Part shown: piece after piece, positions 9,604-18,363 of the stretch
Numbering within the stretch: position 1 is the stretch's first letter
How the letters are laid out: each line of letters opens with the position of its first letter
Position numbers and translations under genes: made by a program
The notes under the pieces: generated by a model
The model's database searches: none
The model's input: the letters and a program-made list of their open reading frames with translations, nothing else
What the model was told of the DNA's origin: nothing
Assembly (NCBI RefSeq): GCF_025751495.1
Contig: NZ_JAOWKZ010000002.1
Span: forward strand, 124,001 to 188,000
DNA from: Albidovulum litorale
GTDB taxonomy: Bacteria > Pseudomonadota > Alphaproteobacteria > Rhodobacterales > Rhodobacteraceae
DNA: 64,000 nt
Direction: 5' to 3'

Positions 9604-10652
9604 CGAAGGTCCGCCTCTGGTTCTTGCGCCGATGTCGAGCTAGGTTCGCGCCCGGCAAGGGCCAGCCACGCCAGCCATGCCAGACCCAGCCCCCATCCGA
9701 TCAGCAGACGTGGGCCGATGCCCTGAACAAGCTGGCGCAGGAACCCTTCAACAAAGGCCGCAACGATCAGCATGAGGCCGGCCAGAATGATCAGCTTCAC
9801 CGCGTCGTGCCCCGCCTCGCGCAAAGCGGCGCCGCGCGTCCGGTTGCCCGGCAAGAGCACCGCCAGCCCAAGCTGCGCACCGCCCGCGCAGGCGACACAG
9901 ATCGCCGACAACTCGGTCACGCCATGGATCGACAGCCACGCGAAGAGGTCAAGCGCCAGCCCCGCCTCGGCGAACATCGCAAAAAACGCCCCGAGGAGAA
10001 GGCCGTTGTAGAACGTCAGCACGAAACTCGGCAGCGTGGCAAAGACCCCGAGCGCGAAGATGAAGATCGCGATGCCGGTGTTGTGCGAAAACAGGAACGA
10101 GGCGAATACGCCAAGTGATTCACCATCCCGGCCGCCGGTTTCATAAAGCGTTTCCCGCAGATAACTGACGGACGCGCCCGGCACCCTGCCATCGGACATC
10201 TCCGGCGGGACGAAGGTAAAGAACCAGCCGGGGTCCTGAAAATAAAGCAGGTATCCGACGACAGCGCCAAGGAACATTGCGATGAAACCTACGGCGAGCG
10301 GCAGGGCCGAACGCCGAACGGCGCGGGGAATGCCGTGTGAAAACAGCCGGGCCACTGCCCCACGGATGCTTTCCTGCGGTGCGTAGACGACCAGATAGGC
10401 GCGCGCGCAAAGCGCTTCGAGATAGGCCAGAAGCGCCTTGTCCATCGAGATCGACCGCGCCACGCTGAGTGAGTTCATCGCCTGCCGGTAGAGGCTGGCA
10501 AGGCTCTGCGCCTCTTCGTAACTCAGCGCGACAGTGCCCGACTTTTCGGTGCGGGTGATCAGCCGGTCAAGCTCGACCCAGCCCGCCTCGCGCTCGGCGC
10601 GGAAGCGGGACGACCGGATGAGGTCAACCTGATCTGCGACCCTGCCCGTCAT
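9600..10652 (-). CDS. Stage II sporulation protein M-like (DUF95) membrane protein
   Basis: The 350-residue protein has a soluble N-terminal helical region (about residues 1-110) and then several transmembrane helices with the SpoIIM/DUF95 pattern (GYLLYFQDPGWF, FLFSHNTGIAIFIFALGVF, HGVTELSAICVACAGG). Family members in non-sporulating bacteria occur in MoxR-DUF58-RDD operons, as here. It overlaps both neighbours by 4 bases. The biochemical role is not established; envelope protein assembly or stress tolerance is the usual suggestion. Confidence 0.88.
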   Translation of the reverse strand: MTGRVADQVDLIRSSRFRAEREAGWVELDRLITRTEKSGTVALSYEEAQSLASLYRQAMNSLSVARSISMDKALLAYLEALCARAYLVVYAPQESIRGAVARLFSHGIPRAVRRSALPLAVGFIAMFLGAVVGYLLYFQDPGWFFTFVPPEMSDGRVPGASVSYLRETLYETGGRDGESLGVFASFLFSHNTGIAIFIFALGVFATLPSFVLTFYNGLLLGAFFAMFAEAGLALDLFAWLSIHGVTELSAICVACAGGAQLGLAVLLPGNRTRGAALREAGHDAVKLIILAGLMLIVAAFVEGFLRQLVQGIGPRLLIGWGLGLAWLAWLALAGREPSSTSAQEPEADLR

Positions 10653-11965
10653 ATGAGTTCCTGCGATTTGATGTCGATGTAGCGCGAGATAAGACCGGCG
10701 GTCAGCTTGTCGGGCGTCGTGTCAAGACACAGGACCCCGAGACGGCGCAGCCGGTCGAGAACGTGGCGACGTTCGAACAGCATCTGCCGGGCCGAAATCG
10801 CATTGGCCACCGCGGTCATCGCTACATCATCGGGTTGGGCGAAGGCCTCAAGCTCCGGGTCCTGAAGCGCAACATAGAGGATCAGGTGGTGGCGCGTCAT
10901 CACCGCGAGGTTCTCGATCAGCAATTCCGCCGTCACGCTGTCGACGAAATCCGAAAAGATGACGACGAGCGAGCGGCGGTCGAGATGGCTGTTCAACTGG
11001 GTCAGGCCCAGCGTGTGGTTGGTTTCGGCGCTTTCCTGTTTCAGGGCGGCGCTGTGCTTCTGAATCTGACCGAAGGCGCGGCGTCCGGGGCGGGGCGGCA
11101 GGAAGCTCTGCGGACAGCTGGCGAAGCTGAAGAAGCCGACATTGTCGCCGCCAAGTCCGCCCGCCCAAGTCAGCGCCAGCGCCGCATTGATCGCATGGTC
11201 GAGCTTGGAGAGCTTGCCGATCCGTTCGCCCATGAGATGGCCGCAATCCAGTCCGATGACGATCTGATGGTTGCGCTCGGCCCGTGTTTCGCGGGCGACG
11301 AGGCCGCGCAGCCGCGCCGAGCGTTTCCAGTCGATATTGCGCGGGTCCATGCCTTGCTGGAAATCCCGCAACTGGTGAAACTCGGACCCTTCGCCGCGCA
11401 GGTTCATGTCCTTCAAACCATCCAGCAGCGGCAGCATCCGGGTCTGGATCTCGCCACTATGTACGGGGGCCACGTCAGGAACGATGTCGACCTTAAGGGC
11501 CAGCGGCCAGCGCGGCAGAATGTCGAAAAGGCCGAAGCGGGACGCAAAGCGCATCGAAAGCCGATGCAACGCCGCCTCGCCCCGTTCCACGAGGTCAAGT
11601 GGAACCTTTACCCCAACAGCCCGGCTGTCCGCCTCCGGCTCGACCGCAAACACCGCTTCGCCGGTCGCGATACCGGGGTCATGCGTGAGCCGCAGATCGA
11701 AGCGTTGCGGCAAGGTCCCGCGCCGGGAGGCGATATCGAGCGAGAGTGCGGCCGTCTTGCCGACAAAACCTGTTTCCGCCAGATCGGCCTCGACGGCGAA
11801 GCCTTTCGCGGACGGCGACAAAGCCAGATCGGCAAGCGCCAGAAGGACCGCCGCGCCCCAGAGGATGGATGCAGCGATGCCACCATCCTGACGGATAAGC
11901 CCGATCAGAACGGTCAGCGCGGCCAGTATCAGGACCAGCGCGACAAGGCGGCGGGACGGTCGCAT
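10649..11965 (-). CDS. DUF58 domain protein, VWA-like partner of MoxR
   Basis: The 438-residue protein has two N-terminal transmembrane helices (about residues 7-50), a beta-rich middle, and the DUF58 signature (GSEFHQLRDFQQGMDPRNIDWKRSARL, positions about 195-222, only partly quoted as consecutive residues in parts). A von Willebrand A-like fold follows, with VIGLDCGHLM and VVIFSDFVD in the places of metal-site loops. DUF58 proteins are thought to work with MoxR AAA+ ATPases as substrate adaptors at the membrane. The gene directly abuts moxR. Confidence 0.88.
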   Translation of the reverse strand: MRPSRRLVALVLILAALTVLIGLIRQDGGIAASILWGAAVLLALADLALSPSAKGFAVEADLAETGFVGKTAALSLDIASRRGTLPQRFDLRLTHDPGIATGEAVFAVEPEADSRAVGVKVPLDLVERGEAALHRLSMRFASRFGLFDILPRWPLALKVDIVPDVAPVHSGEIQTRMLPLLDGLKDMNLRGEGSEFHQLRDFQQGMDPRNIDWKRSARLRGLVARETRAERNHQIVIGLDCGHLMGERIGKLSKLDHAINAALALTWAGGLGGDNVGFFSFASCPQSFLPPRPGRRAFGQIQKHSAALKQESAETNHTLGLTQLNSHLDRRSLVVIFSDFVDSVTAELLIENLAVMTRHHLILYVALQDPELEAFAQPDDVAMTAVANAISARQMLFERRHVLDRLRRLGVLCLDTTPDKLTAGLISRYIDIKSQELI

Positions 11966-12922
11966 CTAGCGCGGCGCGTCGGTGCGGCTGAGGATCGTGG
12001 TCAGCACGTCGTCCGAGGTCCGGCCCTCGATCTCGGCCGTCGGGCCAAGCACCAGACGATGCCGAAGCGCCGGGATCAGCAAAGCCTGCACGTCGTCCGG
12101 GATCGCATAATCCCGCCCGTCAAGCGCGGCCTTGGCCCGCACCGCCCCGGCAATCGCGTTGGCCGCCCGGGTGGAGGCGCCGTGCTGGATCTCGCCATCC
12201 TGCCGCGTCGCGCGGACCAGATCGACGATGTAACTCAGGATGGTTTCGTCGAGGCGGATCGAATCGACCAGCGCATGGCCCGCGCGCAATTTAGCCCGCG
12301 TCATGACCTTGCGCAGTTCCTTGCGGCCGCTGTCGGCATCCAGCGGCAGACCCGCGCTGCGCTTCAGGATGTCGATCTCCGCCTGCCGGTCGGAAAAATC
12401 CACCAGGAGTTTGAACAGGAACCGGTCGAGCTGCGCCTCGGGCAGCGGATAGGTGCCGTGCTGTTCGATCGGGTTTTGCGTCGCGATCACGAAGAAATCG
12501 GCGCCAAGCGGATGGGTGGTGCCGTCGATCGTCACCTCACGTTCGTTCATCGCCTGCAAAAGTGCCGCCTGCGTTTTCGGCGGGGCGCGGTTGATTTCGT
12601 CGGCCAGAAGGATGTCGGTAAAGACCGGACCCTTGGTCAGGCGAAACTCATTGGTTTCGAAATTGAAGAGGTTCACCCCCAGCACATCGCCGGGCATCAG
12701 GTCGGGCGTGAACTGCACGCGCCCGAAATCGAGGTCGACAACCTGAGCAAGGCACCGCGCCAGAAGCGTCTTGGCGGTCCCCGGCGGTCCTTCCAGCAGG
12801 CAGTGGCCACGGGCGAAGACCGAAACAAGCAGCATGTCGATCAGCGGTCTCTGGCCCTGAACGACACTGCCGATTTCGCCGCGTATGTCGTCGGCGAGCG
12901 ATTGGAATTCAGACAGGTCCAT
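11966..12922 (-). CDS. MoxR family AAA+ ATPase
   Basis: The 318-residue AAA+ chaperone-like ATPase has Walker A GPPGTAKT at residues 45-52 and Walker B LLADEINRAPP at about 105-115. Sensor 1 lies in FVIATQNP, followed by the C-terminal lid domain. MoxR ATPases remodel or activate protein complexes, often with VWA-domain proteins such as the DUF58 partner next door. It starts inside the end of the DUF4350 gene (14-base overlap) and abuts DUF58, consistent with a coupled operon. Confidence 0.93.
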   Translation of the reverse strand: MDLSEFQSLADDIRGEIGSVVQGQRPLIDMLLVSVFARGHCLLEGPPGTAKTLLARCLAQVVDLDFGRVQFTPDLMPGDVLGVNLFNFETNEFRLTKGPVFTDILLADEINRAPPKTQAALLQAMNEREVTIDGTTHPLGADFFVIATQNPIEQHGTYPLPEAQLDRFLFKLLVDFSDRQAEIDILKRSAGLPLDADSGRKELRKVMTRAKLRAGHALVDSIRLDETILSYIVDLVRATRQDGEIQHGASTRAANAIAGAVRAKAALDGRDYAIPDDVQALLIPALRHRLVLGPTAEIEGRTSDDVLTTILSRTDAPR

Positions 12923-14240
12923 GGATGGTCACCACTCTTTTCAGAAGGGAATGATAATGGGCGAGATTTCGGTGTAGCTGCGCCTCGGGCATTGAGGCCG
13001 CGTTTTGTATCAGATCATCCGCCAATGCGCCGAAGTCGCGCGCGAGATCGGGGTCGCGCCGGGCGATAAAGGTCAGGAAGCGGCGTTCGACATCCTGCAT
13101 TGGCTGACCGCCAAAACTGCGCATCGCAAGGTCGTTCAACTGGGTGCGGACAAAATCCGCCACCATGCGCCCATCGCTGCCCGACAACCGCAAGAGGCGC
13201 GCCTTGGCGGTGATCGCGGCACGTTTCGATCGTTCGACCGCGAAGCGTTCGCCGGTATCCAGTGGACCGAACCGCACCGCTCCGCGCCAGAAGAGAACTG
13301 CCAGCACCATCAGCAACGCCGCCCAGAAGACGGTGAACGGATAGTCGAAGAATCGCGCGAATTCCTCATAGCCGCGGGAATAATCCTGCCGCTCTTCTTC
13401 GCGTTCGATTGTGGTCAGAAGGTCCGGGCTGTTGTCGATGTAGACCGGCAGGTCTCCGCTCCCGCGAAGCCGGTCGAGCAAGGCCGGCACGAAAGCGGCG
13501 TTATCGGCGACCCCCAGCCCGTGATTGTTCATCAGATCCGGGTCGGCGACGAAATAGACCGGAAACCCGACCTCGTCCTGATCGCAGGCCATGACCAGCA
13601 CTCCGCCCGCGAAAGCCAGTTCCGAGCGGCAATGGTCTGGCAGGATGCTGGCAACGAAGGTCTGCGCGTGGAACAGGGCAATGGTCTGGCCCGGTTCCAC
13701 TTCGACTTCGGCGAACTCTGGACCGCCACGATGCAGACCCGCGCGTTCCAGCCCGATCTGATTCTTGAGCTTGTAGAGGTCGCCAAGTGGGATCAGGGAC
13801 TGGTCGTGGGCAATACCGGTCTCGACCATCGCACCGCGCCATTTCGGCAAAAGGACGACCGTCGGTATCTCAGTGATCTTGGTCGTGAAATTGTCCAGAT
13901 CGATGTCACGCAGCGTTGTGCTGTTCATTCGGTCTTCGAGTGTCTCAGGCGGACCTTCCTCATATCCAAGATCGATGTCGAAAAGCGGCAGGACGCGAAG
14001 ACCGAGATCCTCGACCCGGGGGTGCAGTCGTGGGTGGGACACGCGTGCTGGCAATTCCGCCTGTCGCAGCCAGGGACCGATTGCCCTGAGCCCGATCGGA
14101 GACCGGTCAAGCGCCCGGTCGGCGACACCGGAACCGAACAACGTCAACAAAGCGACACCAGCGATCAGAAGACCGATCACGAAGATGACCGTGGCGCGCG
14201 ACTCCTTGTCCCGGCCAACATATCGCGACGGATCAGACAT
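12909..14240 (-). CDS. DUF4350 domain membrane protein of the MoxR operon
   Basis: The 443-residue protein has an N-terminal transmembrane helix (FVIGLLIAGVALLTLFGSG), a periplasmic domain of about 240 residues with the DUF4350-type alpha/beta pattern, and a second helix near residue 305 (FTVFWAALLMVLAVLFWRGAVRFGPL). A helical cytoplasmic tail follows. This matches the DUF4350 protein that usually accompanies MoxR, DUF58 and DUF4129 genes. The molecular function is unknown. It overlaps DUF4129 by 8 bases and MoxR by 14. Confidence 0.8.
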   Translation of the reverse strand: MSDPSRYVGRDKESRATVIFVIGLLIAGVALLTLFGSGVADRALDRSPIGLRAIGPWLRQAELPARVSHPRLHPRVEDLGLRVLPLFDIDLGYEEGPPETLEDRMNSTTLRDIDLDNFTTKITEIPTVVLLPKWRGAMVETGIAHDQSLIPLGDLYKLKNQIGLERAGLHRGGPEFAEVEVEPGQTIALFHAQTFVASILPDHCRSELAFAGGVLVMACDQDEVGFPVYFVADPDLMNNHGLGVADNAAFVPALLDRLRGSGDLPVYIDNSPDLLTTIEREEERQDYSRGYEEFARFFDYPFTVFWAALLMVLAVLFWRGAVRFGPLDTGERFAVERSKRAAITAKARLLRLSGSDGRMVADFVRTQLNDLAMRSFGGQPMQDVERRFLTFIARRDPDLARDFGALADDLIQNAASMPEAQLHRNLAHYHSLLKRVVTIHGPV

Positions 14241-15012
14241 GGCTCGCGGCCCTCACCTTTCCGGCATCTAGAATGGCACGCCCGGCCGACAGGGCATTCT
14301 GAAACGCATCCTCCGCAACCGGACGTCCACCGTAATGTGCCAACTCGGTTCGACGCAGAATTGTCTCAAGTCCGCCATGGTGCGACCAGTGGTCTGGCAG
14401 CCTGCGAAAGGCGCGCCGCTCGGTATCGGAACGCGCAAACCGGGTGCCGGTGGCCGTAGCCGCCGCCAGCAGGCAATGACGCAGCAGAAAAACGAGCGCA
14501 GCACCCCGGTCCGGCATCGCGGCCAGTCGGTCGAGAAGATCCTGAGTGGTACCCAGATTGTCACGCGGTCCGATATTCCAGCTCTCCGGGGCTTCCTGAC
14601 GCCGTGCATCTTCAGAAGGCGCTCGGTCCAGCAACACGCCGGAACCGCCGAACTTGAGCCAGAGCAGAAGTGCAGTCGCCAAAACGACGACCACAAGGAA
14701 CACACCGAACCCGCCGAGATTCAGATCGATAGTTCCGGGACCGACCGGCACCCGACTGGTCCTCGCCTTTCCGGTCGCCAGTCGGCCGACCAGCTTGCTG
14801 ACATAATCGGCCGTGCTCTGCGCGCCATTCCGCGCCGCGGTTTCGCTGTATGCGGGCCAATTCTCGCCGCGCGGAGCGGCGACGCGTTCGACGACAGAAT
14901 AGTCGGGACCCTGAACCTGAGCAGTGACGGCGCTGGCCGACATGACCAGCGCCACCAGAATGCTCAATAGCCTGATGCAGCGCAACAGTCGGTCAGGCGA
15001 AGACTTCCGCAC
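14233..15012 (-). CDS. DUF4129 domain protein
   Basis: The 259-residue protein starts at GTG. It has a likely signal peptide (LLRCIRLLSILVALVMSASAVTAQ), a periplasmic segment, one transmembrane helix (GVFLVVVVLATALLLWLKF, about residues 102-120) and a C-terminal domain with the DUF4129 pattern (LVFLLRHCLLAA...RRLP...LRRTELAHYGGRPV). This domain resembles those fused to transglutaminases in other operons and is a standard member of MoxR clusters. It overlaps the DUF805 gene upstream by 20 bases. Confidence 0.8.
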   Translation of the reverse strand: MRKSSPDRLLRCIRLLSILVALVMSASAVTAQVQGPDYSVVERVAAPRGENWPAYSETAARNGAQSTADYVSKLVGRLATGKARTSRVPVGPGTIDLNLGGFGVFLVVVVLATALLLWLKFGGSGVLLDRAPSEDARRQEAPESWNIGPRDNLGTTQDLLDRLAAMPDRGAALVFLLRHCLLAAATATGTRFARSDTERRAFRRLPDHWSHHGGLETILRRTELAHYGGRPVAEDAFQNALSAGRAILDAGKVRAASHV

Positions 15013-15442
15013 CGTTCTGAACCCTCAGCGGGTCAGGCCCGAACCGGTTGTCGCCATCGGTACCTTTCAGCACCGTTATGACCAGGCTGGCGATGCTGAC
15101 CAGAAAGCCGACATAGGGAATGTTGCTCAGGATGAACACCGCCAGAACCCACCAGCCGGACAGGTTCCGGTCGTGGAACCGACGGACCATGACGGCGATG
15201 GACGGGATGTAAAGGCCGATGAACACGATCAGCGCGATACCACCGACAATGTAGTTCATCGTCGTGAATTCGAGCGTTTCGACTGCATCAAATCCGCCGA
15301 GGCCAAAGAACGCCGCAGCCAGCACCATCCACACGAGGAACATGAACAGCGTGTAGTACCAATATTCGGACCGCGACGCGCGGCCTTTGAAAGTAAAGTA
15401 TTTTTCCCGCAGGCAGGTCCGAATTGCTTCCGTAAATCCCAT
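14993..15442 (-). CDS. DUF805 family membrane protein
   Basis: The 149-residue inner-membrane protein has the DUF805 features: an N-terminal FKGRASRSEYWYYTLFMF motif, four hydrophobic helices, and VMVRRFHDRNLSGWW between helices (residues about 94-109). Function is unknown for the family. It is the first gene of the seven-gene minus-strand operon (15442 to 8722), whose promoter should lie in the 230-base gap towards the tRNA gene. A GGAGTCATC-type ribosome site precedes the ATG. Confidence 0.85.
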   Translation of the reverse strand: MGFTEAIRTCLREKYFTFKGRASRSEYWYYTLFMFLVWMVLAAAFFGLGGFDAVETLEFTTMNYIVGGIALIVFIGLYIPSIAVMVRRFHDRNLSGWWVLAVFILSNIPYVGFLVSIASLVITVLKGTDGDNRFGPDPLRVQNGAEVFA

Positions 15443-15673
15443 AATGATGACTCCTTCCGTTCAATCTTTCGTTGCATCTAGGCAAAGAGATTCTGGCCAT
15501 TCCATGGCATTCAGTTCACTGGTCGAAGTGGCGATCAGTTTGTTGCAAGAATATCCTACCGACCACCGGTGCACTTGCCGGATCACGGGAACTGCGCTGG
15601 ATCCGCAAGGACCAATGCGGCGGCGGACCATAACGTCGACGCTCGGCAATCGGATTTTGTTCATGGGAGGAAA

Positions 15674-15750
15674 TGGCGCACCCGAAGAGATTCGAACTCC
15701 TGACCCCCAGATTCGTAGTCTGGTGCTCTATCCAGCTGAGCTACGGGTGC
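15674..15750 (-). tRNA. tRNA-Arg (anticodon ACG)
   Basis: Read on the minus strand, the 77-base element has acceptor arms GCACCCG and CGGGTGC, a D-arm with AGCTCAGCTGGATAGAGC, an anticodon arm CCAGA-CTACGAA-TCTGG giving anticodon ACG, the T-loop GTTCGAATC, and a genome-encoded CCA. The wobble A is expected to be deaminated to inosine to read CGU, CGC and CGA. Confidence 0.97.
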
Positions 15751-15807
15751 GTGCGGTGGCATTTAGCGACCCCGGCGGGGCATTGCAAGGGCAAAACCGG
15801 CGAAGGG

Positions 15808-17241
15808 TCACGCTTCCGTCGCTGCGACTATCCGGGTGGCGGGCGCCGCGAGGCCGAGCACTAGGTCTCGCGGCAGATGGATGACGAATTCTGTTCCCTC
15901 CGCGTCGGATCTTAGGAGTTCCAGCCGCCCGCCATGGCCGCGGATGAGTTCGGCCGAAATGGCAAGGCCAAGTCCCGTCCCGCCCTTGCGGAATCCTCCC
16001 TGAAACGGCTGAAACAGGTGTTCCCGCGCCCGTTCCGGCAGGCCGGGGCCCGTATCGCCGACCCGCAGCCACCAGCCTTCTTCCTCTTCGCCGGCGCTGA
16101 TCTCAATCGTTCCCGGCGCGCGTGTCGCCTCGATTGCCTGACGGGCATTGCGCACGAGATTGGTCAGCACGCGGTAAAGCTGTTCGTGATCGGCCCGAAC
16201 CGCGAGGGTTTGCGGAACGTCAGTCACGAACTCGACGTCGTTCTCACCGGCTGCAAGCTTTTCGCTTTCAACCACATCGCGGATAAGTGTCGACACCATG
16301 AAGCGCGTGAGCGTGGGCGCCGGCTCCTCGGCCTTGCCAAAGGCGAGGGTGGATTCGCAGAGCCCGACGGCCCGGCTGATCGAATTCACCAGTTTCGGCG
16401 CGGCGCGCTTGACCATCGGGTCGTCGCTCGTCTCCATCCGGTCGGCGAAGAGTTGGGCAGAGGTCAGGATGTTGCGCAGGTCGTGACTGACCTTGGCCAC
16501 GGCGCCGCCAAGCTGGGCCAGCCTGTCCTTCTGCCTGAGCGCCCCGGTCAACTGGTGCTGCATGCTTTGCAGGGCCTCTTCGGCCTCGCGCAGTTCAACC
16601 ACCTTAGACTGCGGCTCGATCACCCGGCGGGCGTCCTCAGGCGCCTCGGCATAGACCGACATGTGATTAACCACGCGCCGGATCGGCGTGACCAGCAACC
16701 GCCGCACCGCGAGAAACAAGAGCGCCGCTGTCACCGCCGAGATCAGCGCCGAGAGGCCGAGAATGCGCAAACCGTAATCGATCATGGCAGACCGCAGCGG
16801 CCCGGTGTCCATCGTTGCCTCGATCAGGAGGCCCGCCTGCCGCACCGGCGCACCGATTACCCGGATCACCCGGTTCTGCGGGTCCGCAAGGCAGGCCACC
16901 GCATCGCGGATCAGTTCCCATGCCGGGGCGTCGCGCAGATCGAAACTCTGCTCGATCGGCGCGGGAATCGGCGATGAGAGGACAAGCTGGCGCACTTCGT
17001 CCCGGCGCAGGACAACGTTGAAGACCTCGGCATTTGCCAGAAGTTCCTGTTCGAGATTCTGGTCGATCATGCCATCGGTAGCCAGAAGCGCCAGCGAGGC
17101 GATCTGCGCCCGCTCCAGCCGCGACATGATGTAGTCTTCACGGAACCGCGCGACAGACGGAACGAAGATAAGGATCTCGGCCAGCATTACGAACGCAGCC
17201 GTCAAGAGCAGGAAGCGACCGGACAGCGTATTGAACAGCAT
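15808..17241 (-). CDS. Membrane sensor histidine kinase
   Basis: The 477-residue kinase has an N-terminal transmembrane helix (residues 9-28), a periplasmic sensor region of about 135 residues and a second helix (about 165-190). A HAMP-like linker follows, then the dimerisation/phosphoacceptor motif VSHDLRNILTSAQ (H near residue 253), N-box NLVRNARQAIEA, G1 GDTGPGLP and G2 GGTGLGLAI. No response regulator is adjacent, so the partner must be elsewhere. The signal is not deducible. Its coding end lies 57 bases from the tRNA-Arg gene; upstream a 286-base gap separates it from the divergent rpmH. Confidence 0.93.
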   Translation of the reverse strand: MLFNTLSGRFLLLTAAFVMLAEILIFVPSVARFREDYIMSRLERAQIASLALLATDGMIDQNLEQELLANAEVFNVVLRRDEVRQLVLSSPIPAPIEQSFDLRDAPAWELIRDAVACLADPQNRVIRVIGAPVRQAGLLIEATMDTGPLRSAMIDYGLRILGLSALISAVTAALLFLAVRRLLVTPIRRVVNHMSVYAEAPEDARRVIEPQSKVVELREAEEALQSMQHQLTGALRQKDRLAQLGGAVAKVSHDLRNILTSAQLFADRMETSDDPMVKRAAPKLVNSISRAVGLCESTLAFGKAEEPAPTLTRFMVSTLIRDVVESEKLAAGENDVEFVTDVPQTLAVRADHEQLYRVLTNLVRNARQAIEATRAPGTIEISAGEEEEGWWLRVGDTGPGLPERAREHLFQPFQGGFRKGGTGLGLAISAELIRGHGGRLELLRSDAEGTEFVIHLPRDLVLGLAAPATRIVAATEA

Positions 17242-17527
17242 GGCTGGTTTCGTTCCCCTGATCTGCCGAACTGGGCCGTGCCCTGATTGAAATCCACTTG
17301 AGGCTTGCGGTCCCTACAAGAATAGGCATTCGTTGCAGAGGATTAAACCTCTGTCACTTCGGAACTTGGTCCGGGCCACTGAAACGGCCTGCCAAGGTGC
17401 CGCGCAGGCAAAAAAACCTTCCGTGCGAGTTGACTTGCCACCATCGCCCGTCTAATAGCCGGGCTTCGAATGATACCGGCCTTCGAATCCCGTCCGGGCT
17501 TTGGGCCACCGTACCGGAGTTGCAGCG

Positions 17528-17662
17528 ATGAAGCGCACATTTCAACCGTCGAACCTCGTCCGCGCCCGTCGGCACGGTTTCCGTGCGCGCATGGCCACCA
17601 AGGGCGGCCGCAGGGTGCTGAACGCCCGCCGCGCGAAGGGCCGCAAGGTTCTCTCGGCCTGA
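17528..17662 (+). CDS. rpmH: 50S ribosomal protein L34
   Basis: The 44-residue, very basic protein reads [18 protein letters not shown]..., the invariant L34 N-terminus, and ends GRKVLSA. It is too short for most ORF filters but unmistakable. It starts the classic rpmH-rnpA-yidD cluster. The gap upstream back to 17241 should contain its promoter, but no clear consensus boxes were recognised. Confidence 0.98.
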   Translation: MKRTFQPSNLVRARRHGFRARMATKGGRRVLNARRAKGRKVLSA

Positions 17663-17684
17663 GGCCAGACGGAAAGTCAAAGAC

Positions 17685-18107
17685 ATGACACCGCCGGAGG
17701 CACCCGTGCAAGGCCAGATGGGCCGGGGCACGGAGACGCCACCGGCGGTTTCCGTTTCTCTGGCGGTCCTGTCGAAACGTTCCGATTTCCTGAAAGCCGC
17801 CCAAGCCCGGCGGCGCGGCACGCCCGGTTTCCTCTTGCAGGCGCGTGAACGCAATGCCGACGAGGTGGACGCGGGGCTTATCCGCATCGGCTTTACCTGT
17901 TCCAAGAAAGTTGGCAACGCCGTCGCCCGCAACCGCGCCAAGCGGCGCCTGCGCGAGATCGCCCGGCTGATCCTGCCCACTGGGGGTCGTCCCGGCTGGG
18001 ACTATGTTCTGATCGGCAGGCCCGAAGTGACCGCCACCCGCGATTTCGCCGAGATGCACCGCGATCTGAAACGCGCTCTTGCGCATATTCACGGGTCGGC
18101 GGAGTGA
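17685..18107 (+). CDS. rnpA: Ribonuclease P protein component
   Basis: The 140-residue protein is the basic subunit of RNase P, which matures tRNA 5' ends. The signature [10 protein letters not shown] follows [12 protein letters not shown], and the N-terminal [12 protein letters not shown] helix is present. The first 25 residues before the conserved region are an extension ([13 protein letters not shown]...), so a later start such as the ATG at 17718 is possible. It follows rpmH by 22 bases and overlaps yidD by 4. Confidence 0.96.
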   Translation: MTPPEAPVQGQMGRGTETPPAVSVSLAVLSKRSDFLKAAQARRRGTPGFLLQARERNADEVDAGLIRIGFTCSKKVGNAVARNRAKRRLREIARLILPTGGRPGWDYVLIGRPEVTATRDFAEMHRDLKRALAHIHGSAE

Positions 18108-18346
18108 GTCCCCTCGCCCACCTCTTCGCGCTCCCGGTGCGCGCCTATCGGCTGGTCTTCAGCCCCTGGGTCGGGCATTCCTGCAGATATCAGCCGACCT
18201 GTTCCGTCTACGCACTGGACGCGCTGGAGCAGCACGGCGCGCTTAAGGGCGGCTGGCTTGCCGCCCGCCGCATCGCCCGTTGCCATCCCTGGGGTGGATC
18301 GGGATACGATCCCGTGCCCGGTACTGATGGTCATGGAACAGAATGA
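18104..18346 (+). CDS. yidD: Membrane protein insertion efficiency factor YidD
   Basis: The 80-residue protein has the YidD pattern: amphipathic N-terminus ([27 protein letters not shown], quoted here as its components RLVFSPW and CRYQPTCS) and a C-terminal [14 protein letters not shown]. It assists YidC-dependent membrane insertion. The start is GTG at 18104, overlapping the rnpA stop (GTGA). yidC itself, often next in this cluster, is not here; a PLP enzyme gene follows instead. Confidence 0.94.
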   Translation: MSPLAHLFALPVRAYRLVFSPWVGHSCRYQPTCSVYALDALEQHGALKGGWLAARRIARCHPWGGSGYDPVPGTDGHGTE

Positions 18347-18363
18347 CAGGTGGAGACGAGACA

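Noticed and set aside
10763-13069. 768-codon open frame on the plus strand
   Set aside because: It is antisense to the SpoIIM, DUF58, MoxR and DUF4350 genes, which have clear domain motifs; long antisense frames are expected in high-GC DNA.
15674-15750. tRNA-Arg as an integration site for a mobile element
   Set aside because: No integrase gene or direct repeat of the tRNA 3' end was seen on either side.
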